A DNA stretch of 64,000 nt from Aeromicrobium wangtongii (GCF_024584515.1 NZ_CP102173.1:930001-994000), one strand, 5' to 3'. Counted from the first letter of the stretch, positions 1 to 8,772 are shown. Translations and numbers: made by a program. Notes: generated by a model from the sequence alone, not told the origin.

Positions 1-426
1 TTCAGGCTGCTGCCCAACAAGACGGTCACCGAGAATGTCGCGTTCGCGTTGCAGGTCATCGGCAAGTCGCGCTCCGAGATCAATTCCCTCGTCCCCGAGA
101 CGCTGGAGATGGTCGGTCTGGAGGGCAAGGGACATCGCATGCCCGACGAGCTGTCCGGCGGTGAGCAGCAGCGCGTCGCGGTCGCCCGCGCCTTCGTCAA
201 CCGGCCGATGATCCTGATCGCCGACGAGCCCACCGGAAACCTCGATCCCACCACGAGCGTGGGCATCATGAAGCTGCTGGACCGGATCAACCGCACCGAC
301 ACGACCGTGGTGATGGCCACGCACGACTCGTCGATCGTCGACCAGATGCGCAAGCGCGTCATCGAGCTCGACTCCGGGATCGTCGTCCGCGACGAGGCCC
401 GCGGCATCTACGGCTACCAGAACTGA
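1..426 (+). CDS. ftsE: Cell-division ABC transporter ATPase FtsE (3' part)
   Basis: The 5' end lies outside the window; 141 residues remain. FtsE is the cytoplasmic ATPase that pairs with FtsX and drives periplasmic/cell-wall hydrolase activation during division. Visible are the ABC signature (LSGGEQQR, about visible residues 51-58), the Walker B/D-loop stretch ([12 protein letters not shown]) and the H-loop histidine in MATHD. Walker A is upstream of base 1. The stop is followed 17 nt later by ftsX, so the two form an operon. The short tail ending GIYGYQN is usual for actinobacterial FtsE. Confidence 0.95.
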   Translation, partial: FRLLPNKTVTENVAFALQVIGKSRSEINSLVPETLEMVGLEGKGHRMPDELSGGEQQRVAVARAFVNRPMILIADEPTGNLDPTTSVGIMKLLDRINRTDTTVVMATHDSSIVDQMRKRVIELDSGIVVRDEARGIYGYQN

Positions 427-443
427 CTTGGGAAAAGGACCAC

Positions 444-1358
444 ATGCGTAGCACTCTCAGCGAGCTGGGCCAGAGCCTGGCTCGCAACAAGTCCATGACC
501 ATTTCCCTCATCGTCACGATGACGGTGTCCCTGCTGTTGGCAGCTTTGGGACTGCTGATCCTGGCGCAGTCGGACCGCACCGAGAAGTACTTCGGCGACA
601 AGCTGCAGCTGCAGGTAAATCTCTGCACCAAGAACTCCACGGCCGCGACCTGCATCGGCGGTGCGGCCACCGACGAGCAGCAGAAAGCCGTCCAGGACGC
701 CCTGCGCGGCAACTCCCAGGTGAAGTCCTTCGACATCCGCACGCCGGAGGAGAACTACGAGCAGGCGCGAGTGCTGTTCGGCCAGTCCGAGACCGGACGC
801 AAGCAGCTGGAGACGCTGAGCCCCGACTCGTTCCCGGTGTCGTACTTCGTGACGCTGAAGGACCCCCAGAAGTACGACGCCGTCGTGAGCCAGGTGTCCG
901 GCATGGACGGCGTCGGCAACGTCAGCTCGCTCAAGGAGCTGCTCGGGCCGTTGTTCGCGTTGCTGGACAAGCTGCGCAACGGGGCCCTGGCGATCTCGGC
1001 CCTGCTGATCTTCGCGGCGGTCCTCCAGGTGTCCAACACGATCCGCATGACGGCGTACGCGCGGCGGCGCGAGATCGGCATCATGAGGCTGGTCGGTGCG
1101 TCCAGCTGGCACATCCAGCTGCCGTTCATCCTGGAGTCGATGCTGGCCGCCCTGATCTCGGCAGCACTGGCCGCCGGAGGTCTCGCGGCGTTCATGCACT
1201 TCGTGGTCTACGGGTACCTGCGCGACACGTTGGGCAAGATCACGACGTGGGTCGGCTGGGGTGATGCCGTGCAGGTCATGGGCATGACGACGGTGCTCGC
1301 ATTGCTGCTGGCGCTGATTCCGACACTCTTCCTGACGCGCAAATACCTCGACGTGTGA
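444..1358 (+). CDS. ftsX: Cell-division permease-like protein FtsX
   Basis: A 304-residue membrane partner of FtsE. The sequence shows an N-terminal transmembrane helix (about residues 19-44), a large extracytoplasmic domain (about 45-170) with a cysteine pair (CTKNSTAATC), then three C-terminal helices (about 178-200, 225-255, 275-298), which is the FtsX topology. It has no transport function; it passes the ATPase signal to an extracellular peptidoglycan hydrolase. The ATG is preceded by AAAAGGA. The gene right after it encodes a coiled-coil M23 peptidase, the likely target. Confidence 0.95.
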   Translation: MRSTLSELGQSLARNKSMTISLIVTMTVSLLLAALGLLILAQSDRTEKYFGDKLQLQVNLCTKNSTAATCIGGAATDEQQKAVQDALRGNSQVKSFDIRTPEENYEQARVLFGQSETGRKQLETLSPDSFPVSYFVTLKDPQKYDAVVSQVSGMDGVGNVSSLKELLGPLFALLDKLRNGALAISALLIFAAVLQVSNTIRMTAYARRREIGIMRLVGASSWHIQLPFILESMLAALISAALAAGGLAAFMHFVVYGYLRDTLGKITTWVGWGDAVQVMGMTTVLALLLALIPTLFLTRKYLDV

Positions 1359-1443
1359 CGATCGTGGCCTAAAGTCGCACTTGACAGTTTCATCGACAGT
1401 TCCCGGGGCTCCCCGGGGATCCTTCCCCCCAAGGTCGAGGTCA

Positions 1444-2802
1444 ATGCTTTCCCACACCCGCATGGCGGTCACGTCTGTGCTGCTCTCGACGGCGCTCGTC
1501 GCCGCCCTGACGTCTCCGTCCTTCGCCGACAAGAAGAGCGATCTCGAGCGCCAGAAGCAAGAGGCCAACAGCAAGGCGCAGGACGCCAAGAAGCACCTCG
1601 ACCTGACCACCAAGGAGTTCGCCGCGGCGGCGGCCGCCCTGCAGGCGGCCCAGGCCAAGCTCGACGCCGCCCAGGCGACGCTCGGCGACACCCGCGGCAA
1701 GGTGGCGGTCGCCGCCGCGTTCGACGCCCAGATGCAGGGCAAGCTCGACAAGAGCCAGGCCGAGCTGCGCAAGGCGCGCTCCGAGCTGGCCAAGGGCGAG
1801 AAGCAGCTGGTCAGCTCGGAGAAGTCGGTCGAGGAGTTCGCCGTCCAGGACTATCTGGAGGGTGACCGCCGGCTGCGGGCGGTGAGCGGTCTGCTCAGCG
1901 GTGAGGACCCGATGGCCTACGGCGAGCAGGTCAGCCTCAACGCTGCCGTCAGCGACGACCAGGTGGCCACGATGCAACGCCTGGACGCCACCCGGGTCAT
2001 CCTCAGGCTCAAGCGCCAGAAGGTGCAGAAACTGCGCGACAAGGTCAAGGTGCAGCGCGAGCAGGCGGCCGCCAACCTCGTGCAGAAGCAGCAGCTGGAG
2101 GTTGCGGCCGAGCAGCAGGCCGCCGAGGTCGCCACGTTGGTGACGGCACGCGAGAGCGCCAAGACGACGGCTGCCGCGGCGCAGGCCGAGGACGAGCGGC
2201 TCTACCAGGAGCAGCTCGCGGAGACCTCGCGGCTCGAGTCCGAGCTGCAGAAGGTCGTGGCCGAGGAGCTGCGCAAGGCCCGCGAGAAGGCCGCGCGCGA
2301 GAAGGCAGCCCGGGAGAGGGCGGCCCGGGAGAAGGCCAAGAACAACGGCGGTGGCGGCGGCACCAGCCGACCCACGAAGCCTGTCGTGCCCGACACGGGC
2401 GACAGCGGCGGTGCGCTGTCGCGACCGGTCTCCGGCCCGACCACCTCCTCGTACGGCATGCGCAAGCACCCCATCACGGGTGTCTACAAGCTGCACGACG
2501 GCACCGACTTCGGTGTGCGTTGCGGGACCCCCGTCCGGGCCGCGGCCAGCGGCAAGATCCTGCAGCAGTACTACAACGGCGCCTACGGGTACCGAATCAT
2601 CTTGAACAACGGCGTCAAGCGCGGGGTCAGTGTCGTCACGACGTACAACCACCTGTCGAGGTTCGCGCTGCGAGCCGGCTCCCGGGTCGAGCGCGGCCAG
2701 GTCATCGGCTACTCAGGGACGACGGGCTACTCGACCGGCTGCCACCTGCACTTCATGGTGCTGGTCAACGGCTCGACCGTGAACCCCATCGGCTGGCTGT
2801 GA
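1444..2802 (+). CDS. Secreted coiled-coil M23 peptidoglycan endopeptidase
   Basis: A 452-residue EnvC-like protein: signal peptide (about residues 1-28, cleavage near SFA-DKK), a long Ala/Lys/Glu-rich coiled coil (about 30-300), a Gly/Pro linker, and a C-terminal M23 (LytM) domain. The zinc motifs are present: HPITG..LHDGTDFG and HLHF near the C-terminus, so the domain looks catalytically complete. I start at ATG 1444 because it gives a clean signal peptide and follows AAGG/GAGG; an upstream TTG at 1381 would prepend 21 residues without signal character. Its place after ftsEX suggests that FtsEX activates it in septal wall splitting, by analogy with EnvC, PcsB and RipC; that link is inferred. 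Confidence 0.9.
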   Translation: MLSHTRMAVTSVLLSTALVAALTSPSFADKKSDLERQKQEANSKAQDAKKHLDLTTKEFAAAAAALQAAQAKLDAAQATLGDTRGKVAVAAAFDAQMQGKLDKSQAELRKARSELAKGEKQLVSSEKSVEEFAVQDYLEGDRRLRAVSGLLSGEDPMAYGEQVSLNAAVSDDQVATMQRLDATRVILRLKRQKVQKLRDKVKVQREQAAANLVQKQQLEVAAEQQAAEVATLVTARESAKTTAAAAQAEDERLYQEQLAETSRLESELQKVVAEELRKAREKAAREKAARERAAREKAKNNGGGGGTSRPTKPVVPDTGDSGGALSRPVSGPTTSSYGMRKHPITGVYKLHDGTDFGVRCGTPVRAAASGKILQQYYNGAYGYRIILNNGVKRGVSVVTTYNHLSRFALRAGSRVERGQVIGYSGTTGYSTGCHLHFMVLVNGSTVNPIGWL

Positions 2803-3281
2803 CCCGGATCGAGTCCAGCGTCGTCGTCGACGTCGACCCGGCGGTCGCCTTCGCGATCTCCCAGACGACGGGCGAGACCCGTCTGCGGTGGGATCCGTTC
2901 ATCGCCGAGCAGCACTTCCTGGACGGGGCGTCGGCGCCGGCCAAGGGGGTGCGGACCGAGACGCGGCACCGGTCGAGGCTGCGGATGGTGAGCGAGTACG
3001 TCTCGTTCAACCCGCCGACGAACGTGGGCATGAAGATGGTCGAGGGCCCCTGGTTCTTCGCCTCGTTCGCGGGAGGCTGGCGGTTCGCCCCCGAGCCGGG
3101 CGGAGGGTGCCGAGCCACGTGGCGCTACAGCTTCCAGTGCCGTCCGGCCTGGCTCGCGCCGCTGGCCGAGCGCATCGGTGCGGTCGTCCTGAAGCGTGAC
3201 ATCGACCGTCGCATCAGCGGCTTCGCGCGCGGATGCGCCGATCCGGTGGTCGTGGCGCAGGTGTCGTCCCGCGGGGCGTGA
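2799..3281 (+). CDS. SRPBCC-fold (polyketide cyclase-like) protein
   Basis: A 160-residue protein starting at a GTG that overlaps the stop of the M23 gene by 4 bases (GTGA), so it is translationally coupled. The pattern of an N-terminal strand with VDVDPAVAFAI, a mid-region FNPPTNVGMKMVEGPWFFASF and a long C-terminal helix matches the START/SRPBCC ligand-binding fold. No catalytic residues can be assigned. Ligand and role are unknown; it may bind a lipid or other hydrophobic molecule. Confidence 0.75.
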   Translation: MTRIESSVVVDVDPAVAFAISQTTGETRLRWDPFIAEQHFLDGASAPAKGVRTETRHRSRLRMVSEYVSFNPPTNVGMKMVEGPWFFASFAGGWRFAPEPGGGCRATWRYSFQCRPAWLAPLAERIGAVVLKRDIDRRISGFARGCADPVVVAQVSSRGA

Positions 3282-3293
3282 CACAATGGTCCG

Positions 3294-3770
3294 GTGGCCA
3301 AGGAGACCGGGCGCAAGCTCGTAGCGCAGAACAAGAAGGCGCGCCACGACTATCACATCGAGGACACGTTCGAGGCCGGCATGGTCTTGACCGGCACCGA
3401 GGTGAAGTCGTTGCGTGCAGGTCGCGCATCCCTGGTGGACGGATTCGGGGAGATCGAGCGCGGCGAGGCTTGGCTGCTCGGCGTGCACATCCCCGAGTAC
3501 ACCCAGGGCACGTGGACCAACCACGAGACGCGCCGGCGCCGCAAGCTGCTGCTGAACCGGTCCGAGATCGACCGCATCGAGCGCCGCACGACCGAGAAGG
3601 GGCTCACGATCGTCCCGCTCTCGCTGTACTTCAAGGACGGTCGCGCGAAGGTCGAGATCGCCCTGGCCCGCGGCAAGAAGACCTACGACAAGCGCCATGC
3701 GATCGCTGAGCGCACGGCAACCCGCGAGGCCGAGCGTGACCTCGGCCGGCGCCTCAAGGGCATGCACTAG
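3294..3770 (+). CDS. smpB: SsrA-binding protein SmpB
   Basis: A 158-residue SmpB, the partner that carries tmRNA to stalled ribosomes for trans-translation. Typical family blocks are visible: [58 protein letters not shown], and a basic C-terminal tail ending GRRLKGMH. It begins at GTG 3294. Its RNA partner tmRNA lies about 4.1 kb downstream, separated by three genes. In many actinobacteria smpB follows ftsEX, as here. Confidence 0.97.
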   Translation: MAKETGRKLVAQNKKARHDYHIEDTFEAGMVLTGTEVKSLRAGRASLVDGFGEIERGEAWLLGVHIPEYTQGTWTNHETRRRRKLLLNRSEIDRIERRTTEKGLTIVPLSLYFKDGRAKVEIALARGKKTYDKRHAIAERTATREAERDLGRRLKGMH

Positions 3771-3773
3771 GCC

Positions 3774-4649
3774 GTGTCCCTGCGCGATGGTGACCTGCCC
3801 GCGCTGACGGCCGATCTGGGGCTGCCGGGCATCGTCGACGTCCACGTGCACTTCATGGCGCCGCCGATCTTGGCCAAGGTGTGGGCCTACTTCGACGCGG
3901 CCGGCCCCATGCTCGGCCGACCGTGGCCCATCACGTACCGATGGACCGACGAGGAGCGGGTCGCCCACCTGCGTTCGATGGGCGTCCGCAGGTTCTCCGC
4001 GCTGTCGTACGCGCACAGGCCCGGCGTCGCCGGGTTCATGAACGAGTGGACGCTGGACTTCGCTGACCGCACACCTGATGCGCTGCGGTCGGCGACGTTC
4101 TATCCCGAGCCGGAGGCCGCCACGTACGTGCCGCAGCTGGTCGAGGACGGCGTCGAGGTCTTCAAGGTGCACGTGCAGGTCGGCGACTTCGCCCCGGACG
4201 ACCCCCTGCTGGATCCGGTCTGGGGCGTGCTGGCCGAGAGCGGGACCCCCATCGTGCTGCACGCCGGATCGGGCCCGGCGCCGGGCAAGCACACCGGCCC
4301 CGAGGGCGTCGAGCACGTCCTGTCGAGGCATCCCGGCCTCGCCCTGGTCATCGCCCACCTGGGGATGCCCGAGATCGACGACTTCCTCGACCTCGCGGAG
4401 CGCCACGACAACGTGCGCCTGGACACCACGATGGCCTTCGTCGACTTCTGGGAGCAGCCGGTACCGGCACACCTGCCACCGCGCCTGCTCGGCCTGCAGG
4501 ACAAGATCCTGTTCGGCACGGACTTCCCGAACATCCCGTACGAGTACGCCCACCAGGTCGAGGTGCTGCAGCGCCTCGACCTCGGCGACGACTGGATGCG
4601 CAGCGTGCTGTGGCACAACGGCGCAGAGCTGTTCAGCGTCACGCCATGA
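3774..4649 (+). CDS. Amidohydrolase-family TIM-barrel metal hydrolase
   Basis: A 291-residue amidohydrolase_2-type protein. It shows the HxH metal motif (DVHVHF, near residue 22), a later metal histidine (IVLHAGSG), a second (VIAHLGMP) and the catalytic aspartate in LFGTDFP. This family includes decarboxylases and hydrolases such as ACMSD and resorcylate decarboxylases; the substrate cannot be read from sequence. It starts at GTG 3774, 3 nt after smpB stops, and its stop overlaps the start of the MFS gene, so the three are probably cotranscribed. Confidence 0.85.
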   Translation: MSLRDGDLPALTADLGLPGIVDVHVHFMAPPILAKVWAYFDAAGPMLGRPWPITYRWTDEERVAHLRSMGVRRFSALSYAHRPGVAGFMNEWTLDFADRTPDALRSATFYPEPEAATYVPQLVEDGVEVFKVHVQVGDFAPDDPLLDPVWGVLAESGTPIVLHAGSGPAPGKHTGPEGVEHVLSRHPGLALVIAHLGMPEIDDFLDLAERHDNVRLDTTMAFVDFWEQPVPAHLPPRLLGLQDKILFGTDFPNIPYEYAHQVEVLQRLDLGDDWMRSVLWHNGAELFSVTP

Positions 4650-6052
4650 CCGCGGGCACGGTCCGGCTGGCCAGCACGCAGGGACGCTGGCTGCTGGCCG
4701 CCATGATTCTGGGCTCCGGGATGGCCTTCCTGGACGGCTCGATCGTCGGTCTGGCGCTGCCGGCCATGAACACCGACCTGGATGCCGGGGCGGCCGGCGT
4801 GCAGTGGATCGTCAACGCCTACACGCTGACGCTCGCCGCGCTGATCCTGGTCGGCGGCTCGCTCGGTGACCGGCTGGGCCGCCGCAAGGTGTTCGCCACT
4901 GGTGTCGCAGGATTCGCCGCCGCCTCGATCCTGTGCGCGCTGGCCCCCACGATCGAGGTGCTGATCGCGGCCAGAGGCCTGCAGGGCATCGGCGCGGCGC
5001 TGCTGACCCCGGGCAGCCTGGCGATCATCTCGGCGTCGTTCGCGCCGGAGGACCGGGGTCCGGCGATCGGGATGTGGTCCGGGCTGGCCGGCGTCACGAC
5101 CGCGATCGGCCCGCTGGTCGGCGGGTGGCTCGTCGACACCACGGGGTGGCGTGGCATCTTCTGGATCAACGTCCCGCTGGCCGCGCTCGTGGTGTGGATC
5201 GCGGTCCGGCACGTGCCCGAGACCGTGGGGGAGCAGGAGCCGATCGACTACGGCGGCGCCGCACTGACGGCGGTGGGCCTGGCGACGCTGACCTACGGCC
5301 TCGTGGCGGAGTCGTGGCCCTGGATCGCCGGGGGAATCGTGCTGCTGGCGGTGTTCGTCCTGCACCAACGGATGGCTCCGCACGCCCTGGTGCCGCTGAG
5401 CCTGTTCGCCGACCGGGTCTTCACCGCCGCCAACATCTGCACGTTCGCGATCTACGGGGCGCTGGCGGCGTCCAGCTTCCTGCTGGTGCAACAGCTGCAG
5501 TACGTGTCGGGCTTCTCGCCGCTCGTCGCGGGACTGGCCAGCGTGCCGATGACGATCATCATGCTGCTGTTCTCGTCCCGGGCAGGGCGGCTCGGCGCAC
5601 GGATCGGTCCGCGCTGGCCGATGACGATCGGGCCCCTGATCGCCGCGATCGGCCTGCTGCTGATGTTGCGCATCGGCGATGATGCGAGCTTCTGGACCGA
5701 TGTGCTGCCGGCCTCCATCGTGTTCGGCGCCGGCATCACGGTGCTCGTCGCGCCGCTGACGACGGCCGTGCTCGCGGCGGCGCCGATGGCGCAGACCGGC
5801 ATCGCCTCGGGCATCAACAACGCCGTCGCCCGCACGGCGTCCCTGCTGGCCGTCGCCGCGATCCCACCGATAGCCGGCATCGCCGGGCGCGACTTCGCCG
5901 ATCCGGACGTCTTCGGCCCGGGCTTTCGCACCGGCACCCTCATCTGCGTGGGGATGCTGGTCGTGGCCGCGGCCTGTGCCGCCGGCCTGATCCACGGTCG
6001 GGCCGTGAGCCCGGAGGCCCTGCAGGCCGAGGGGGGACCCGAGGCCGCCTAG
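4646..6052 (+). CDS. MFS drug exporter, DHA2 (14-helix) type
   Basis: A 468-residue major-facilitator protein. Motif A of the family (GSLGDRLGRRKVF) follows helix 2, helix 1 carries MAFLDGSIVGLALPAM and motif C-like PGSLAIIS/GVTTAIGPLVGGWLVD is seen in the fifth helix, as in EmrB/QacA proton-driven multidrug exporters. Repeated hydrophobic stretches are compatible with 14 helices. I start at ATG 4646, which overlaps the upstream TGA (ATGA); the open frame extends further up but inside the amidohydrolase gene. The substrate is unknown. Confidence 0.9.
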   Translation: MTAGTVRLASTQGRWLLAAMILGSGMAFLDGSIVGLALPAMNTDLDAGAAGVQWIVNAYTLTLAALILVGGSLGDRLGRRKVFATGVAGFAAASILCALAPTIEVLIAARGLQGIGAALLTPGSLAIISASFAPEDRGPAIGMWSGLAGVTTAIGPLVGGWLVDTTGWRGIFWINVPLAALVVWIAVRHVPETVGEQEPIDYGGAALTAVGLATLTYGLVAESWPWIAGGIVLLAVFVLHQRMAPHALVPLSLFADRVFTAANICTFAIYGALAASSFLLVQQLQYVSGFSPLVAGLASVPMTIIMLLFSSRAGRLGARIGPRWPMTIGPLIAAIGLLLMLRIGDDASFWTDVLPASIVFGAGITVLVAPLTTAVLAAAPMAQTGIASGINNAVARTASLLAVAAIPPIAGIAGRDFADPDVFGPGFRTGTLICVGMLVVAAACAAGLIHGRAVSPEALQAEGGPEAA

Positions 6053-6131
6053 ATTGCGGGACTCCCGAGGGTGTCCTTCGGTCAGATTGTGTGCAACGTT
6101 CGAACGATCCGTGATTTCTTGGGGGTCGTTC

Positions 6132-7781
6132 GTGATGGGTACTCGCGCTGCACGCGCTGCGGCTGTCGTGGTCGGCATCGCACTGGCCTCGGGGCTGGTG
6201 CCGAGCGCCGTGGCTGCCGAGGGTGACGCCGTGGCGAAGCCCCGGCCGGTGGCGGACTGCCCGCCGCAGCTCGGCTGCGAGTGGCTGCCCGCCCCGTACG
6301 AGAAGGCCGACCCGGACGATCCGGACTCGACGGGCGACTACGGCAACCACTCCATCGCCGACCGCACCGGCCCGGGCGGACCGAAGCTGAAGTACATCGT
6401 CATCCACGACACAGAGGGCAGCTACGACGGCTCGGTGCGGCTGGCCCAGGACCCGGCGTACCTGGCGTGGAACTACACGATCCGCTCGGGCGACGGCCAC
6501 ATCGCGCAGCACCTGGACGCCAAGGACATCGGCTGGCACGCCGGCAACTGGTACGTCAACATGCACTCGATCGGCATCGAGCACGAGGGCAAGGCCGGCA
6601 CCGGGGGCTGGTACACCGAGGCGATGTACCGGCAGTCGGCCGCGCTGGTGCGGTACCTGGCCAAGAAGTACGGCATCCCACTCAACCCGGCCCACATCAT
6701 CGGCCACGACCAGGTGCCCGGCGCCACGATGGGCGCGACCCGGGGCTCGCACTGGGATCCGGGGCCGTTCTGGGACTGGGAGCACTACTTCGACCTGTTG
6801 GGGGCACCGATCGGTGGGAAGAAGTCGCGGGCCGGGGCGGTGCGGGTCGGCGACGTGGTGACGGTCCGGCCCGGATACGACGGCAACCCGAACACGCTGA
6901 CGCAGTGCGAGGAGCAGTCGCCGGGTTCCGGCCCGTGCTGGCCGGGCGCGCCGACGAACTTCGCCGCGCTGCACCAGGCGCCCGACGAGCTGTCCCCGCT
7001 GGCCAAGGACGTGGGCTCCCACCCGACCGGGAGCGCCGACGGGACGACGGCGGTCAACGACGTCAGCGCCCGCGCGCAGGCCGGCACCCGGCTGGTGGTC
7101 GCGGCGAAGCAGGGCGAGTGGGTGCAGGTCGCGTGGGCCGGTGAGCTGGCGTGGATCCACAACCCGTCGTCCCGGCCGGTGCTGGTCCGGACGGCGCGTC
7201 CCACGGTGACGGTCAGGCCGGGCCTGCCCAGCGCTCCGGTCTACGGTCGTGCGTATCCCGAGGCGACGGCCTACCGGTCGCCCGCCGGACGGCCGCTGGC
7301 GACGCCGGTGGAGTACACGCTCAAGCCCGGCCAGCAGTACGTCCTGACCGACCGCAAGGTCGTCACCGACGTCTACGGCGCCGGGACGTTCGACGGCACG
7401 CGCCCGGGGGACCGCACCGTCGTCGGGGGCCGCGACGTCTACTACCAGGTGGCTGTCGCGCACCGGATCCTCTTCGTGCGTGCTGCGGACGTCGAAGTGC
7501 ACGAGCCGGCCGTGATCGTGCGCCGTGCCCGTCCGACGGTGTCGGGCCAGCGATGGGTCGGTGGACGGTTGACCGCCCGTCCCGGTGTGTGGTCGGGCGG
7601 GACGGTCACGCTGCGGTTCCGCTGGTTGCGTGACGGGCGGCCGATCCCGGGCGCCAGCTCAGCGGCCTACACCCCGACCCCGCAGGATGTCGGCCATCGC
7701 CTGCGCTTCTCCGTGACGGCATCGTCGGTCAATGCCGACGACGTCCGCGCGACGTCCAAGGCGGTGCGGATCCTGCGCTGA
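6132..7781 (+). CDS. Secreted N-acetylmuramoyl-L-alanine amidase with C-terminal Ig-like domain
   Basis: A secreted wall hydrolase of about 549 residues. A signal peptide ends near SAVAAEG; an amidase_2/PGRP domain follows (about residues 75-230) with zinc-ligand blocks YIVIHDTEGS, HAGNWYVNMHSIGIEHEG, HIIGHDQVPG and HWDPGPFW. The middle carries an SH3-like region and the end (about 465-548) an Ig-like module (WLRDGRPIPGASSAAYTPT) seen on many actinobacterial exoproteins. The start is GTG 6132 or ATG 6135; no strong ribosome site is visible. It should cleave the amide bond between MurNAc and the stem peptide. Confidence 0.88.
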   Translation: MMGTRAARAAAVVVGIALASGLVPSAVAAEGDAVAKPRPVADCPPQLGCEWLPAPYEKADPDDPDSTGDYGNHSIADRTGPGGPKLKYIVIHDTEGSYDGSVRLAQDPAYLAWNYTIRSGDGHIAQHLDAKDIGWHAGNWYVNMHSIGIEHEGKAGTGGWYTEAMYRQSAALVRYLAKKYGIPLNPAHIIGHDQVPGATMGATRGSHWDPGPFWDWEHYFDLLGAPIGGKKSRAGAVRVGDVVTVRPGYDGNPNTLTQCEEQSPGSGPCWPGAPTNFAALHQAPDELSPLAKDVGSHPTGSADGTTAVNDVSARAQAGTRLVVAAKQGEWVQVAWAGELAWIHNPSSRPVLVRTARPTVTVRPGLPSAPVYGRAYPEATAYRSPAGRPLATPVEYTLKPGQQYVLTDRKVVTDVYGAGTFDGTRPGDRTVVGGRDVYYQVAVAHRILFVRAADVEVHEPAVIVRRARPTVSGQRWVGGRLTARPGVWSGGTVTLRFRWLRDGRPIPGASSAAYTPTPQDVGHRLRFSVTASSVNADDVRATSKAVRILR

Positions 7782-7826
7782 GCAGCTGGCCGGAATTTCT
7801 CGCGGGGACGTGTCGTTGTCGTGCAG

Positions 7827-7832
7827 TAGGAT
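7827..7832 (+). promoter_or_regulatory. Possible -10 box for tmRNA
   Basis: TAGGAT lies 38 nt before the mature tmRNA 5' end, which would leave a short 5' leader for RNase P to remove. The -35 region is not well conserved (GGGGAC at the expected distance), so this is tentative. Confidence 0.35.
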
Positions 7833-7869
7833 GGAAGCGTTGCTTCGGCAGCGGTTTGAAAACTCAAGA

Positions 7870-8239
7870 GGGGCTGATCGGTTTCGACTAAGGTCGTTCG
7901 ATTCAGGTGAAGCGGGTAGAGGATCCAGGGTTATCTCTTTAACGATCTCTGGAAACCAACAAGTGCCGATTCAAAGCGCACTGACTTCGCTCTCGCTGCT
8001 TAAGCGATAAGTGAAGGGCTGGCCCGGGGGCGTCCCTGCTCCGGATCGCCAGTCTCATCAAGGGGACTTGCTGATCACACGGCGTCACAGCGTGTGATCG
8101 GGACTTTTCTGTGACTGAGCCCGTCGGCGACGCGTCTGTCCGAGCGCCGGGGCTGAGAAAAGCGACTAGACGGACTGCACCCGGAGAAGCCCTGACTCAG
8201 CGCCGTAGGACCGGGGTTCGATTCCCCGCAGCTCCACCA
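7870..8239 (+). ncRNA. ssrA: Transfer-messenger RNA (tmRNA)
   Basis: A 370-nt tmRNA. The 5' end GGGGCTGATC pairs with the 3' CAGCTCC (seven pairs, one G-U) and the gene encodes the 3' CCA (8237-8239). The tRNA-like T arm GGTTCGATTCC is at 8215-8225. The tag frame begins with resume codon GCC at 7965 and reads ADSKRTDFALAA followed by TAA at 8001-8003, ending in the usual ALAA degradation signal. It acts with SmpB (3294-3770) to free stalled ribosomes and label the unfinished protein for ClpXP-type proteolysis. Confidence 0.97.
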
Positions 8240-8297
8240 ATGAGAAATGCCCCCTGCCAACCCCGTTCTTGGGTTGGCAGGGGGCATTTCTCATTGG
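8237..8297 (+). terminator. Perfect 27-bp hairpin starting in the tmRNA CCA
   Basis: Two perfectly complementary 27-base arms (8237-8263 and 8271-8297) flank a 7-base loop (CGTTCTT). The 5' arm includes the encoded CCA of tmRNA. There is no downstream T-run, but a stem this strong in this place most likely ends transcription of tmRNA and may guide 3' processing. Confidence 0.7.
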
Positions 8298-8480
8298 CGA
8301 CCCATGCGGGGAATCGAGTGGGCCCCATCGACACGGCGGCCCTTCGCGGCGAAGCCGCCACCGGCCGCCGTCCCGCAAGGGATCCCCGCAGCCCCCCGCA
8401 AGCGATCCCCGCAAGGGATCCCAGCAGCCCAGAAGCCCGAAAACACTTGCGCTGGCCCGCGGCGTGGATACCGTGAGCCA
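8298..8480. other. Non-coding stretch with inverted copy of tmRNA T arm and short repeats
   Basis: No gene is visible. Bases 8305-8317 are the exact reverse complement of 8218-8230 (T arm and start of the acceptor of tmRNA). Further on are a GGCGGC/GCCGCC hairpin (near 8336-8358) and three loose copies of a CGCAAGSGATCCC unit between 8380 and 8436. The stretch ends at the ATG of the pterin dehydratase. Confidence 0.6.
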
Positions 8481-8768
8481 ATGACCCCGTTCAGCGATGA
8501 CCAGATCGAAACCGCTCTCACCGGACTGCCCGGGTGGTCGCAGGAGGGCGAGGCGATCGTGAAGTCGTACGAGTTCGCCGATTTCGACGCCGCGATCGCC
8601 TTCATCAACCGGGCGTCGGGCTGCATCAACGAGCTGGATCACCACCCGGAGTGGACCAATGTCTACAACCGGGTCGACATCCGGTTGCTGAGCCACGACG
8701 CCGGCGGAGTGACCAACCGCGACGTGCAGCTGGCACGCATCCTCGAGCGGCTCGCGGCCGCCAGCTGA
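8481..8768 (+). CDS. 4a-hydroxytetrahydrobiopterin dehydratase (PCD/DCoH family)
   Basis: A 95-residue pterin-4a-carbinolamine dehydratase. The family signature is complete: DHHPEWTNVYNRVDIRLLSHDAGGVTNRD contains the paired histidines (near residue 53), the tryptophan/tyrosine spacing and the final aspartate. It would dehydrate the 4a-hydroxypterin made by aromatic amino-acid hydroxylases; no such hydroxylase is in the window. The start ATG 8481 gives the normal family length. Confidence 0.9.
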   Translation: MTPFSDDQIETALTGLPGWSQEGEAIVKSYEFADFDAAIAFINRASGCINELDHHPEWTNVYNRVDIRLLSHDAGGVTNRDVQLARILERLAAAS

Positions 8769-8772
8769 GCGC

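Noticed and set aside
1381..1443. Upstream TTG start for the M23 peptidase
   Set aside because: It adds 21 residues that destroy the signal-peptide layout; ATG 1444 has a ribosome site.
8237..8317. Integration site of a prophage or island at tmRNA
   Set aside because: No integrase, no direct-repeat copy of the tmRNA end downstream within the window; the second copy is inverted and adjacent.
8378..8440. Loose CGCAAGSGATCCC repeats
   Set aside because: Only three imperfect copies without regular spacing; not a CRISPR array.
8075..8476. Several short open frames over the tmRNA 3' end with motifs like GESNPGP or GIEPR
   Set aside because: These are the usual translations of tRNA-like T arms, not proteins.
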